Shown: positions 42,983 through 51,630 of the stretch, in pieces
How positions within the stretch are numbered: position 1 is the stretch's first letter
Layout: each line of letters starts with the position of its first letter
DNA from: VRUE01 sp040879985
GTDB lineage: Bacteria > Actinomycetota > Thermoleophilia > Solirubrobacterales > 70-9
Length of the DNA stretch: 64,000 nt
Direction of reading: 5' to 3'
Assembly: GCA_040879985.1 (NCBI GenBank)
Contig: JBBDJH010000016.1
Span: 186,001 to 250,000, forward strand
Notes under the pieces: generated by a model
Told to the model about the DNA's origin: nothing
What the model saw: only the letters and a program-made list of their open reading frames with translations
Database searches by the model: none
Position numbers and translations under genes: made by a program

Positions 42983-43740
42983 GTGCCGAGGCCCGCCACC
43001 CGGCCCTCGCCGTGCGCCGGATGACCGTCTCCTACGGCTCGCGGCCGGCGCTCTGGGACGTCGACGCGACCTTTCCCGAGGGCGCCCTCTCGGCGATCGT
43101 CGGTCCCAACGGGGCCGGCAAGTCGACCCTGCTCAAGGCGGTCGTCGGCCTCGCCCCCAGCGACGCCGGCCAGGCGCTGATCGAGGGCCATCCCGCCCGC
43201 GCGGCGCTCGACCAGGTCGCTTACGTGCCGCAGCGCGACGCGATCGACTGGGACTTCCCGATCGGCGTCCGCGAAGTCGTCGAGATGGGCCGCTACCGGG
43301 CCGCCGGCTGGCTGCGCCGGATCCCCCGCGCCGATCGCGCGATCGTCGCCGAGGCGCTCGACCGGGTCGGCATGACGCCCTTCGCCGAGCGCCAGATCGG
43401 CGCCCTCTCGGGCGGCCAGCGCCAGCGCGTCTTCATCGCCCGGGCGCTCGCCCAGCGGGCGCCGCTGATGCTGCTCGACGAGCCGTTCGCCGGCGTTGAC
43501 GCCCGCACCGAGGCCTCGCTGCTGGGGCTGCTGGGCGAGCTCGGCCGCGAGGGCGCCTCGATCGTCGTCGTCCACCACGACATCGGCAGGGTGCGCGCCC
43601 ACTTCGACTGGGCGCTGCTGCTCAACGTCCGGACGATCGCCTGCGGCCCGGTCGCCGAGTCGCTCAGCCCGGCGCAGCTCAGCCGCGCCTACGGGGTCAG
43701 CCGCGAGGCGGCGGCGGAGGTCGGGGCGTGGCCTGGCTGA
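42979..43740 (+). CDS. Metal ABC transporter ATP-binding protein
   Basis: 253 residues from GTG 42979, which overlaps the previous TGA by 4 bp. Walker A VGPNGAGKSTLLKAV, signature LSGGQRQRVFIARALAQ, Walker B LMLLDEPFAGVD, then a switch His (VVHHD). Typical of MntA/ZnuC-type ATPases for Mn/Zn/Fe uptake. The next gene begins inside its end (13-bp overlap). Confidence 0.94.
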   Translation: MSAEARHPALAVRRMTVSYGSRPALWDVDATFPEGALSAIVGPNGAGKSTLLKAVVGLAPSDAGQALIEGHPARAALDQVAYVPQRDAIDWDFPIGVREVVEMGRYRAAGWLRRIPRADRAIVAEALDRVGMTPFAERQIGALSGGQRQRVFIARALAQRAPLMLLDEPFAGVDARTEASLLGLLGELGREGASIVVVHHDIGRVRAHFDWALLLNVRTIACGPVAESLSPAQLSRAYGVSREAAAEVGAWPG

Positions 43741-44987
43741 TCGACCTGCTGCCGCTCAGCTACACCAACTCGGTGGTGCTGATCGGCGCGGTGATCCTCG
43801 GCGTCGCCGCCGGCGTGCTGGGCGCCTTCGCGGTCTTCCGCGAGCGCAGCCTGGTCGGCGACGCGCTCGCCCACGCGACCCTGCCCGGCGTCTGCGTCGC
43901 CTTCCTCGCCAGCGGCGCCAAGGACGCCTCGACCCTGGCGATCGGCGCCGCCGCGGCGGGCCTGCTGGCGGCGGTCATGATCGTCGCGATCGAGCGCACC
44001 GGCCGGATCAGGCCCGACGCGGCGATCGGCGTCGTCCTCTCCGGCTTCTTCTCGCTCGGGATCGTCCTGCTCACCTACCTGGGCAACTACGGCAGCGCCA
44101 ACCAGGCCGGCCTCGACAGCTACCTGTTCGGCCAGGCCGCCGGGCTGCTCGAGCGCGACCTGGTCACGATGGCGAGCCTCTGCGCCGTCTCGCTGGCCGC
44201 CGTCGCGCTCGCCTTCCGGCCGCTCAAGGCGACCCTCTTCGACCCCTCCTTCGCCGGCTCGGTGGGCCTGCCGGTGCGCGTCCTCGAGCTGGCGATGACG
44301 GCGCTGCTCGTCGTCGCGATCGTGATCGGCGTGCGCACGGTCGGCGCGATCCTGATGGTCGCGATGCTGATCGTCCCCGCCGTCGTCGCCCGCCAGCTCA
44401 GCGACCGGCTGGCGACCCTGCTGCCGATCGCAGCCCTGGTCGGCGCCGCGGTCGGGGCGACGGGAGCGCTGCTCTCCGAGTCGAGCGGCCTGCCGACCGG
44501 CCCCGTGATCGTCCTCGCCGGGTTCGTCGCGACGCTCGCGGCGGTCCTCTTCGCACCCCGCCGCGGGGTCGCCTGGCGGGCACGGCAGGCGCTGCGCGAG
44601 CGCCGCCGCGCCGGCGCCGAGGGGGTCCTGATCGACCTCGAGACCTCGCTCCACGCCGGCCCGCCGCCGACCGCGGAGGAGCTGGTGCTGGGCAGCGGCC
44701 GGGCGCCGTCCTCGGTCCGCCGTGCCCTGCGCGACCTCGACCGGGCCGGGATGCTCGAGCGCGACGGCGAGCGGATCTTCCTCTCCGAGTCGGGCGCGGC
44801 CGCCGCCCACGCGCTGCTGGCGCGGCGCGACCTCTGGGGGGCCTGGCTCGAGCACGGCTGGCGCCTCGACCTGCCCGACGCGCGCGAGCCGGACCCCAGC
44901 GACCTGCGCGCCAGCCTCGGCGACGAGGCGGCCGACGAGCTGACCCGGCTCGCCGCCGCGGCGCCGCAACCGGGGGCGGAGGAATGA
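43728..44987 (+). CDS. Metal ABC transporter permease fused to a winged-helix domain
   Basis: 419 residues. The N-terminal approx. 275 residues are an ABC-3 permease with about 8 helices (NSVVLIGAVILGVAAGVLGAF, GDALAHATLPGVC, RTVGAILMVAMLIVPAVVARQL). The remaining 140 residues leave the membrane and read like a DtxR-type winged helix (TAEELVLGSGRAPSSVRRALRDLDRAGMLERDGERIFLSESG) followed by an acidic helix. Permeases of the TroC type with a fused regulator-like tail exist; here the tail is probably a cytoplasmic metal or DNA sensor (inference). Confidence 0.9.
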   Translation: MAWLIDLLPLSYTNSVVLIGAVILGVAAGVLGAFAVFRERSLVGDALAHATLPGVCVAFLASGAKDASTLAIGAAAAGLLAAVMIVAIERTGRIRPDAAIGVVLSGFFSLGIVLLTYLGNYGSANQAGLDSYLFGQAAGLLERDLVTMASLCAVSLAAVALAFRPLKATLFDPSFAGSVGLPVRVLELAMTALLVVAIVIGVRTVGAILMVAMLIVPAVVARQLSDRLATLLPIAALVGAAVGATGALLSESSGLPTGPVIVLAGFVATLAAVLFAPRRGVAWRARQALRERRRAGAEGVLIDLETSLHAGPPPTAEELVLGSGRAPSSVRRALRDLDRAGMLERDGERIFLSESGAAAAHALLARRDLWGAWLEHGWRLDLPDAREPDPSDLRASLGDEAADELTRLAAAAPQPGAEE

Positions 44988-45901
44988 GCGACGACCTCTC
45001 GATCGTGCTCACCGCCGGCCTGGTGGCGAGCGCCTGCGGGCTGCTCGGCCCGTTCCTGATCCTGCGCCGCCAGGCACTGCTCTCCGACGCCGTCTCGCAC
45101 GCCGTCCTGCCCGGCATCGTGCTCGTCTTCGTCCTCTTCGGGACGCGGGCGCCGCTGCCGGTGATCGCCGGCGCCGCCGTCTTCGCCGTCATCTGCGTGC
45201 TCGCGATCGAGGCGCTGCGCGGCACCGGGCTGCTCAAGGCCGACGCGGCGATCGCGCTCGTCTTCCCGGTCCTCTTCGCGCTCGGCGTGATCGGGATCAG
45301 CAGCTTCGCCTCCGGCGCCCACCTCGATCTCGACTCGACGATCTACGGCGAGATCGCCTTCACCCCGTTTCGCACCTGGGACGTGCTCGGGGTCGAGCTG
45401 GCCCGTTCGATCCCGCTGCTCGCCGCGGTCGGGCTGGCCAACGCGCTGCTGCTGGCGCTGCTCTGGAAGGAGCTCAAGGTGACGACCTTCGACCCCGAGT
45501 ACGCGCGGGTCAGCGGTTTCTCGCCGCTGCTCGTCTCCCGCCTGCTGCTGATCGCGGTCGCCGTCACCGCCGTGACCGCCTTCGAGTCGGTCGGCGCGAT
45601 CCTCGTCGTCACGATGCTGATCGTCCCCGCGGCGACCGCCTACCTGCTGGTCGGCCGGCTGCCGGCCCTGATCGCGCTGACCCTGGCGATCGGCTGGCTC
45701 AGCGCCGTCGCCGGCCACGCCTCGGCGGTCGCGCTCGACGCCTCGATCGCCGGCGCGATGGGCCTGGTCGCGACCTGCTGCTTCTTCGTCGCGTTGCTGC
45801 TCTCGCCCCGCCACGGCCTGCTCGCGGTGGCGCTGAGCAGGGCGCGCGGCCGGCGCGCGGCGGCGCGGCGGCTGGGCGATCCGGCGGCGGCGCCAAGGTA
45901 G
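44984..45901 (+). CDS. Metal ABC transporter permease
   Basis: 305 residues, ABC-3 family: SACGLLGPFLILRRQALLSDAVSHAVLPGIVL, about 8 helices, and FESVGAILVVTMLIVPAATAYLL near the end. It would pair with the preceding permease as a heterodimer. The ATG overlaps the previous TGA by 4 bp. Arg/Ala-rich C-terminal tail. Confidence 0.92.
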   Translation: MSDDLSIVLTAGLVASACGLLGPFLILRRQALLSDAVSHAVLPGIVLVFVLFGTRAPLPVIAGAAVFAVICVLAIEALRGTGLLKADAAIALVFPVLFALGVIGISSFASGAHLDLDSTIYGEIAFTPFRTWDVLGVELARSIPLLAAVGLANALLLALLWKELKVTTFDPEYARVSGFSPLLVSRLLLIAVAVTAVTAFESVGAILVVTMLIVPAATAYLLVGRLPALIALTLAIGWLSAVAGHASAVALDASIAGAMGLVATCCFFVALLLSPRHGLLAVALSRARGRRAAARRLGDPAAAPR

Positions 45902-45911
45902 GCTCCCGGGA

Positions 45912-46274
45912 GTGTCCCTGGCCGACGACTTCCAGCAGGTGCTCGACTCGCTGCCGCCCGACTGGACCGACCTCGAGGTCGATCTGCGGATCGAGGACGA
46001 GAGCCTCTACGTCGATACGGCGGTGGCGCTGAGCCAGGTCAACGCCCAGCCCTACTCGCAAGCCGATTGGCACTGGCGGCTGCTCGTCGCGCACGGCTTC
46101 GGCCACGCGGCGGCGGCGCAGAGCGTCGCCGGGGTGCTGGCGAAGCTCGACGCCGAAGGGGTGCGCGGCGAGATGCAGGTCCGCGAGGTGCGCGAGGGGC
46201 GCTCCGAGGTCGTGCAGATGTGGGGCCGGCCGGAGAGCGTCCGCGAGGAGTTCCGCCAGCGCCGTTCGATCTAG
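45912..46274 (+). CDS. Hypothetical cytoplasmic protein
   Basis: 120 residues. N-terminal helix DDFQQVLDSLPPDWTDLEVDLRIEDES, middle AQPYSQADWHWRLLVAHGFGHAAAA with three Trp/His residues, C-terminal strand-helix QVREVREGRSEVVQMWGRPESVREEFRQ. No family recognised. GTG start 10 bp after the metal permease; its stop codon base is shared with the next gene's GTG, so the two form one unit. Confidence 0.65.
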   Translation: MSLADDFQQVLDSLPPDWTDLEVDLRIEDESLYVDTAVALSQVNAQPYSQADWHWRLLVAHGFGHAAAAQSVAGVLAKLDAEGVRGEMQVREVREGRSEVVQMWGRPESVREEFRQRRSI

Positions 46275-46600
46275 TGGCCCGCGTGGTCGCTGTCGCGGCG
46301 GACCTGCTGCTCGGCAGCAAGGTCGAGGCGATGCTGGGCGCCGCCGGGCACGAGGTGACTCTGGCGCCGGAGCTCGCCGAGGCGCCCCTGGACGGAGCCG
46401 AGCTGATCGTCGCCGACCTCGACGGGGCGGACCCGGAGGCGCTGGCCGCGCTCGGCGTCCCGGTGCTCGGCTACTACTCGCACGTCGAGGTCGAGACCAA
46501 GCGGGCCGCCGACGCCGCCGGCATCGACCTGGCCGTGCCGCGCTCGCGGATGGCGCGGGAACTGCCGCAGCTCGTCGAGGGCCTGCTCGGCTCCCCCTAG
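46274..46600 (+). CDS. Response-regulator-like protein (receiver fold)
   Basis: 108 residues from GTG 46274, overlapping the previous TAG by one base. VARVVAVAADLLLGSKVEAMLGAAGH, AELIVADLDGADPEALAALGVPVLGYYSH and LAVPRSRMARELPQLVEGLL follow the beta-alpha repeats of a receiver domain. The Asp in VADLDG could be the phosphoacceptor, but the N-terminal acidic pair is missing, so it may be a pseudo-receiver. It converges with the binding protein at 46597 by a 4-bp overlap. Confidence 0.6.
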   Translation: MARVVAVAADLLLGSKVEAMLGAAGHEVTLAPELAEAPLDGAELIVADLDGADPEALAALGVPVLGYYSHVEVETKRAADAAGIDLAVPRSRMARELPQLVEGLLGSP

Positions 46601-47571
46601 TCGCCCTGCCCGGGTTGCCCGAGCAGGAAGGCGTCCTGCACGTCCAGCGGTTGCTCGAGCAGGCCGTAATCGAGGTCCCAGGCCACCCACTCCTCGAGCA
46701 CCTCCCGATCGAAGCGGGCCGGGCGGAGGTCGGGCCGCAGGACGCGCAGCTGCGCCGCCTGGTCGGCCCGGTCGAGCGAGGGGACGGCGGCGAGCAGGGC
46801 GTCCAGCGCCGCAGCCGGGCGCTCGTAGGCGAGCTCGTAGCCGCGGCTGGTCGCGGCGACGATCGCCTCGACCAGCTCCGGGTCGCGCTCGACCGTCTCG
46901 CGCGCCGCGCCGAGGACCAGCTCGGGGTAGGGCGGGGCGCCGAAGCGGTCGACCTTGAAGACGCGGGTCGGGACCCCCCGCCGGCGCAGCGCGATGCCCT
47001 CGGAGTTCCAGAACGCGGTCACGGCGTCGACCTTGCCGGCGGCCAGCGTGGCGACCGCGTTGAAGCCGATCGTGACCCGCCCGACCTTGGCGGGCTCGCC
47101 GCCGTCGGCGCTCACCTCGGAGTCGACCAGCGCTTCGTCGGAGGGCAGGCCGGTGACGCCGACGGTGCCGCCCTCGAGGTCGCGCGGGCGCCGCACCGGG
47201 CCGTCGCGGCGGGAAATGATCGCCGCCAGCGGGCGCTGCACGATCGGCATCGCGCCGACCACGTCGAGGCCGCGCTCGCGGGCGATTCCGAGGTCGTGGA
47301 TGTCGAGCACCGCGAAGTCGGTGCGACCCGCCGCGAGCAGCTTCGGCGCGTCGGTCGAGTCGCCCGGCTGGCGGATCTCCAGCTCGATCCCGGCCTCGCG
47401 GTAGAAGCCCTGGCGCTGCGCCGCGTAGATCCCAGAGTGGGCCGCGTTGGGGACGAAATCGAGCACGAGCGTCACGCCTTTCGGCGCGCCCGGTTCCGCG
47501 CCGTCCCCGCCGCAACCGGCCGCGCCGGCGAGCAGCAGGACGGCCGCCAGCAGCGCGGCAGCTCGTCTCAT
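46597..47571 (-). CDS. NMT1/THI5-like ABC substrate-binding lipoprotein
   Basis: 324 residues. Signal with lipobox (LAGAAGC). THI5/SsuA-type binding fold: VTLVLDFVPNAAHSGIYAAQRQGFYREAGI, DAPKLLAAGRTDFAVLDIHDLGIARERGLD, GGTVGVTGLPSDE. This subfamily carries pyrimidine thiamine precursors (ThiY), alkanesulfonates or nitrate; the N-F/W-x-x-N-x-x-H-x-G-x-Y start most resembles ThiY. No permease or ATPase is adjacent, so it is an orphan here; ligand uncertain. Confidence 0.85.
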   Translation of the reverse strand: MRRAAALLAAVLLLAGAAGCGGDGAEPGAPKGVTLVLDFVPNAAHSGIYAAQRQGFYREAGIELEIRQPGDSTDAPKLLAAGRTDFAVLDIHDLGIARERGLDVVGAMPIVQRPLAAIISRRDGPVRRPRDLEGGTVGVTGLPSDEALVDSEVSADGGEPAKVGRVTIGFNAVATLAAGKVDAVTAFWNSEGIALRRRGVPTRVFKVDRFGAPPYPELVLGAARETVERDPELVEAIVAATSRGYELAYERPAAALDALLAAVPSLDRADQAAQLRVLRPDLRPARFDREVLEEWVAWDLDYGLLEQPLDVQDAFLLGQPGQGD

Positions 47572-47661
47572 TCGACGAGGAAAACTATTCGATCCCCATT
47601 CCGGTTACACTCCCGCCCCGAAACGGACTTTGGGAACCGGGAACTAGAGGAGGCGTAACTA

Positions 47662-48426
47662 GTGCAGCAACGAGGAATCGCGGCATATCTCGCCGAGCTG
47701 ATCGGCACTTTCCTGCTGGTGTTCTTCATCGTCAGCGTGGTGGTGCTTTTCGTCGCCACCGGCAATCAGGCCCAGTTCGGCTCGGACTTCGCCGTCGTCG
47801 GCCTCGTTCACGCCTTCCTGCTGTTCGGGCTGATCGTGATGTTCGGCGTCGTCAGCGGCGGCCATTTCAACCCCGCCGTCACCCTGGCCGCCGCCGCGAT
47901 CAAGCGGATCGCCCCGATCGACGCGGTGATCTACATGCTCGCCCAGCTCTCCGGCGGCGTGCTCGGCGCGCTGCTCGCCAAGGGCCTGCTGGTCGACGAG
48001 GGTAGGGCGACGAATTACGCCGCCGCCCAGGTCAGCGGCCTGCTCGGCGGCAACCTGCAGGGCATGATCATCGAGGGGATCGGCACCTTCTGCCTCGTCC
48101 TCGTGATCCTCGCCGCGGTCTACTCGGCGAAGAGCGTCAAGGACTGGGCGCCGCTGGCGATCGGCACCACGCTCGGCTTCATCGTCATGGTCGGCGGCCC
48201 GCTCACCGGCGGCGCCTTCAACCCGGCCCGCTGGTTCGGCCCCGCCCTGGTCAGCGGCGAGTGGGGCGCCGTCTGGCCCTACCTGCTCGGCCCGATCGTC
48301 GGCGCGCTGCTGGCCGCCGCGGTCTACAAGTTCGTGCTCGAGCCCGGCGGAGCCGCGCCGACCGAACCGCCGGAGCGGGTCAAGCCGCCCCTCGCGCCGA
48401 AGCCCGGCGCCGGCAGCGCCGCCTGA
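47662..48426 (+). CDS. Aquaporin / MIP family channel
   Basis: 254 residues, six membrane helices and two re-entrant NPA motifs: SGGHFNPAVTLA and GGAFNPARWFG. The Arg after the second NPA (selectivity filter) is present, and the loops look more like water-type aquaporins than glycerol facilitators. The GTG start is set by AGAGGAGG eight bases upstream. C-terminal tail Pro-rich, cytoplasmic. It ends 24 bp before a strong hairpin terminator. Confidence 0.92.
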   Translation: MQQRGIAAYLAELIGTFLLVFFIVSVVVLFVATGNQAQFGSDFAVVGLVHAFLLFGLIVMFGVVSGGHFNPAVTLAAAAIKRIAPIDAVIYMLAQLSGGVLGALLAKGLLVDEGRATNYAAAQVSGLLGGNLQGMIIEGIGTFCLVLVILAAVYSAKSVKDWAPLAIGTTLGFIVMVGGPLTGGAFNPARWFGPALVSGEWGAVWPYLLGPIVGALLAAAVYKFVLEPGGAAPTEPPERVKPPLAPKPGAGSAA

Positions 48427-48450
48427 GCGGCAGCATCCTCTAGCCGCGAC

Positions 48451-48477
48451 GCCGCCGGGCCGTCCAGGCCCGGCGGC
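48451..48477 (+). terminator. Hairpin terminator after the aquaporin gene
   Basis: GCCGCCGGGCC and GGCCCGGCGGC form an 11-bp perfect stem around GTCCA, 24 bp past the stop and 27 bp before the fbiC start. No U tract, as is common in high-GC actinobacteria. It separates the aquaporin from fbiC. Confidence 0.7.
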
Positions 48478-48503
48478 GGCATGCTTGCAGTAGCTTGGGC
48501 GGC

Positions 48504-50819
48504 GTGCGCCGGATCACCTTCTCGCGGAACTACACGCTCTCCCTCTCCCGCACCTGCCAGTGCTACTGCAAGTACTGCGCCTTCGCGACCCGCAAAGCCC
48601 ATATCCACGCTCCCGAGCAGGTCGAGCGGCAGCTCGACGAGGCGGCGCGGCGCAACGCCAAGGAGCTCTTGGTGCTCACGGGGGAGCGGCCCGAGGTCAA
48701 CCCGGCGGTCGCGGCGAAGCTCGCCGGGTGGGGCCACGACGACTTCACCTCCTACGTCGTCTGGAGCTGCGAACGCGCGCTCGAGCGCGGCATCCTGCCG
48801 CACACGAACATCGGCGTGCTCAGCCATGAGGATCTGGCTCGGCTGCGCGAGGTGACGGCCTCGCAGGGGCTGATGCTGGAGTCGGCCTCGGAGCGCCTGA
48901 TGGACACGGTCCACGCCGGCTCTCCGACCAAGCACCCGGCCAAGCGGCTGGCGACGATCGAGGCCGCGGGCGAGCTGAGGATCCCCTTTACCAGCGGGAT
49001 CCTCGTTGGCATCGGAGAGACCGGGGATGAGCAGGTCGAATCCCTGGAAGCTCTCGCCGACCTCCACCGCGAGTACGGCCACCTGCAGGAGATCATCCTG
49101 CAGAACTTCGTGCCGCATCCGCGTTACTACGGCGAGGAGGTGGCGGATATCGCGGATGCGGCTTCGCGTGAGAGGTGGGGGGGCGATGGGGGTGTCCCTC
49201 CGCTTGCTGGGTTTTTCGCCGGGGACGCTGGGCTCCCGTCCGAGGGCGTGGTTGGGGCGAAAAACAGGACGCCGCTGCGCGGAGGGACACCCCCATCACC
49301 CCCTGCGCAGCTTGAAGCCCCTGAGTGGGCAAGTCCGGTCTCCGTCGAGGACATCAAGCGGTTGATTCGGGAGTGCAAACGGTTGATGCCGGATGTGGGC
49401 GTGCAGGTGCCGCCGAATCTTTCCGATAGCTGGGCGGAGCTGGTGGAGGCTGGGGCGACCGATCTGGGTGGGCTTTCGGCGAACGGGGACCACATTTCGC
49501 CCGAGGAGCCGTTTCCGAGCCCGCACCAGGTGAGGAAGGAGCTGGCGCCGCGTGGCTATGCCCTGACCGAGCGTCTCTGCGTCTATCCGCAATACATGGA
49601 CGTGGAGTGGATGGAGCAGGGGGTGCTTGACGTGATCAAGCTGAAGTACTGGAGCTTCATTCCGCGTCGGGGGTCGGGGCGGCGCGGTGGGGAGGCGATC
49701 GACTCGAAGCTGGCGCCGCTCGCGATCGAGAAGGGGCGGGATGGGGTCGAGCTGAGCGAGGATGAGCTGACGGCGCTGTTCGCCGAGACTCGGCCCGGGG
49801 TGATCGAGGAGATGCGGGTCGCGGCCGATGAGCTGCGCCGGGAGCTGGCGGGGGAGACCGCGACCTTCGTCGTCAACCGCAACATCAACTTCACCAACAT
49901 CTGCGTCGTCGGCTGCGCCTTCTGCGGCTTCGGCCAGGGCAGGCGCTCGCCCGACGCCTACGAGGTCTCCGAGGAGGAGTTCGCGGCGCGGATCGGCGAG
50001 GCGGTCGAGTTCGGCGCCACCGAGATCTGCATGCAGGGCGGCATCCACCCCGACCTGACCCTGGAGGAGTACGGCAGGTGGCTGCGCCTGGCCAAGGACG
50101 TGGCGCCGCAGCTGCACCTGCACGCCTACTCGCCGATGGAGGTCGACTACATGTGCGAGCGCTCCGGCAAGCCGCCGGGCGAGGTCTTCGAGTACCTGCT
50201 CGAGTGCGGGCTCGGCTCGACCCCCGGCACCGCCGCCGAGGTGCTCGACGACGGCGTCCGCCAGCGGATCTCGCCCAACAAGCTGCCGGCCGACCGCTGG
50301 GTCGAGATCGTCGAAGCCTCCCACCGCGCCGGGCTGCGCTCGACCTCGACGGTGATGTTCGGCCACATCGAGGAGCCGCGCGAGCTGGCCCGCCACATGC
50401 GGGTCGTGCGGGCGCTGCAGGAGCGCACCGGCGGGATCACCGAGTTCGTGCCGCTCAGCTTCATCCCCTTCAACACGATGCTCGGCCGCACCCACGGCAT
50501 CGAGGAGATCTCGGCCGCGGAGAACCTCAAGCACACCGCCGCCTTCCGGCTCGCGCTCGGCCGGACGATCCCCAACCTGCAGGCGAGCTGGGTGAAGATG
50601 GGCCTCGAGGCGGCGACCGAGGCGCTGCGCTGGGGCGTCAACGACCTCGGCGGCACGCTGATGGAGGAGAACATCTCCCGCATGGCCGGCTCCCAGCACG
50701 GCGTGCGGCTCGAGCCCGAGCAGCTGATCGAGGCCGCCCGCGCCGCCGGCCGCGAGCCGGCCCAGCGCACGACGCTCTACGAGGTCGTCGAGTCATATCC
50801 AGCTTCCGCTGTGCCGTAG
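48504..50819 (+). CDS. fbiC: FO synthase (CofG-CofH fusion), with a palindromic insertion
   Basis: 771 residues from GTG 48504 (TTG at 48495 is possible). Two radical-SAM halves make the deazaflavin FO from tyrosine and a ribityl-uracil. CofG half: SRTCQCYCKYCAF, a CxxxC-x-x-C-like cluster. CofH half: NFTNICVVGCAFCGFGQG, then AYEVSEEEF and EICMQGGIHPDL. Between them, after IADAASRERW, residues about 226-266 (GGDGGVPPLAGFFAG onward to GGTPPSPP) are not in normal CofG. They are encoded by a 125-bp palindrome, and the normal text resumes at EWASPVSVEDIKRLIRE. The very C-terminus (PASAVP) also lies in a hairpin. It faces the other F420 genes. Confidence 0.93.
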   Translation: MRRITFSRNYTLSLSRTCQCYCKYCAFATRKAHIHAPEQVERQLDEAARRNAKELLVLTGERPEVNPAVAAKLAGWGHDDFTSYVVWSCERALERGILPHTNIGVLSHEDLARLREVTASQGLMLESASERLMDTVHAGSPTKHPAKRLATIEAAGELRIPFTSGILVGIGETGDEQVESLEALADLHREYGHLQEIILQNFVPHPRYYGEEVADIADAASRERWGGDGGVPPLAGFFAGDAGLPSEGVVGAKNRTPLRGGTPPSPPAQLEAPEWASPVSVEDIKRLIRECKRLMPDVGVQVPPNLSDSWAELVEAGATDLGGLSANGDHISPEEPFPSPHQVRKELAPRGYALTERLCVYPQYMDVEWMEQGVLDVIKLKYWSFIPRRGSGRRGGEAIDSKLAPLAIEKGRDGVELSEDELTALFAETRPGVIEEMRVAADELRRELAGETATFVVNRNINFTNICVVGCAFCGFGQGRRSPDAYEVSEEEFAARIGEAVEFGATEICMQGGIHPDLTLEEYGRWLRLAKDVAPQLHLHAYSPMEVDYMCERSGKPPGEVFEYLLECGLGSTPGTAAEVLDDGVRQRISPNKLPADRWVEIVEASHRAGLRSTSTVMFGHIEEPRELARHMRVVRALQERTGGITEFVPLSFIPFNTMLGRTHGIEEISAAENLKHTAAFRLALGRTIPNLQASWVKMGLEAATEALRWGVNDLGGTLMEENISRMAGSQHGVRLEPEQLIEAARAAGREPAQRTTLYEVVESYPASAVP
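49179..49303. repeat. Palindromic element inserted in frame in fbiC
   Basis: 25-bp arms at 49179-49203 and 49279-49303 (one mismatch, a G-T pair; core ATGGGGGTGTCCCTCCGC) enclose a second inverted pair GTTTTTCGCC (49211-49220) / GGCGAAAAAC (49256-49265). It adds about 41 residues without breaking the frame. Because it is palindromic, its minus strand encodes nearly the same peptide (GGDGGVPPR...GGTPPSPP). Confidence 0.9.
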
Positions 50820-50855
50820 CCCCGTATAGGAGGGGAAAGGAACAGCGGAACCTGG
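50799..50855. repeat. Hairpin across the fbiC stop codon
   Basis: CCAGCTTCCGCTGT (50799-50812) pairs with ACAGCGGAACCTGG (50842-50855) at 13 of 14 positions; the 29-nt middle has CCCC/GGGG. It covers the last fbiC codons and stop and ends 3 bp before the cofE stop, so it could serve as a two-way terminator between convergent genes. Confidence 0.75.
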
Positions 50856-50858
50856 TTT

Positions 50859-51620
50859 TCAGCGGAAGAGGTCCTCGCCGGGGGGGCGACGCAGGGCCGC
50901 GGCGCCGGGGCCGTCGGCGGGGGTGACGTGGCGGTCGAGGCCGCGGACGATCGCCGCCGGGACGCGGCTCGCCTTGTCGCGGACCAGGTCGGCCGCCGCC
51001 GCGGCCTGGTCGGCCACGGCGATCAGGGTCGCCTCGAGCTGCCGGCCCTCGGCGTCGGCGCGGCCGCGCCAGTCGTCGAGCGGGTCGATGCCGGCGCAGC
51101 CGATCGCGACCTCGGCCTGGCCGAGGCGCCAGGCGCGGCCGAAGCTGTCGGAGACGATCACGGCCGGCGCGGCGCCGGCACCCTCCGGCTCCTCCGAGCC
51201 ACGGGCAGGGGTGAACTGGAACTCGCTGCGGATCCGCCGCGCCGAGGCATCGGGGTCCTCGGGCAGCAGTGAGGCCGTATCCGGCTCGGGCAGGTTGGAG
51301 GTGTCGATGCCGGCGTTGGCGCAGACGAAGCCGTGCCCGGTTTCGACGATCAGCACGCCGCGCTCGGCGCGCAGCACGGCGCGGCTCTCAGCGAGGATCA
51401 GCTCGACCAGCGCCGGTTCCTTGTCGAGCTCGGCGGCGAGGCGACGCGCTTCGGGGCCGGGCGTCACCTCGGCGAGGCGGCGGATCCGGCCCTCGACCTT
51501 GGACACGACCTTTTGGGAGACGACGACGACGTCGCCGTCGCGCAGCTCGGCCCGTGCCGCGATCTCGGCCCCGATCTCGTCGCCGGGGCCGAACTCGGGC
51601 AGGCCCGCGACGGCCAGCAC
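50859..51620 (-). CDS. cofE: Coenzyme F420-0:L-glutamate ligase (CofE type, without the FbiB reductase domain)
   Basis: About 253 residues. Adds glutamate to F420-0 with GTP. CofE blocks: AVAGLPEFGPGDEIGAEIA, DVVVVSQKVVSKVEGRIRRL, GFVCANAGIDTSN, VIVSDSFGRAWRLGQAEVAIGCAGI and IPAAIVRGLD-like PAAIVRGLD near the end. Actinobacterial FbiB has a second, FMN-binding domain (about 200 more residues) that is absent here. GTG 51620 is preferred, since it aligns with family starts; ATG 51659 would place the start codon inside the loop of a long hairpin. Confidence 0.9.
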   Translation of the reverse strand: MLAVAGLPEFGPGDEIGAEIAARAELRDGDVVVVSQKVVSKVEGRIRRLAEVTPGPEARRLAAELDKEPALVELILAESRAVLRAERGVLIVETGHGFVCANAGIDTSNLPEPDTASLLPEDPDASARRIRSEFQFTPARGSEEPEGAGAAPAVIVSDSFGRAWRLGQAEVAIGCAGIDPLDDWRGRADAEGRQLEATLIAVADQAAAAADLVRDKASRVPAAIVRGLDRHVTPADGPGAAALRRPPGEDLFR

Positions 51621-51630
51621 CTCGACCCCG

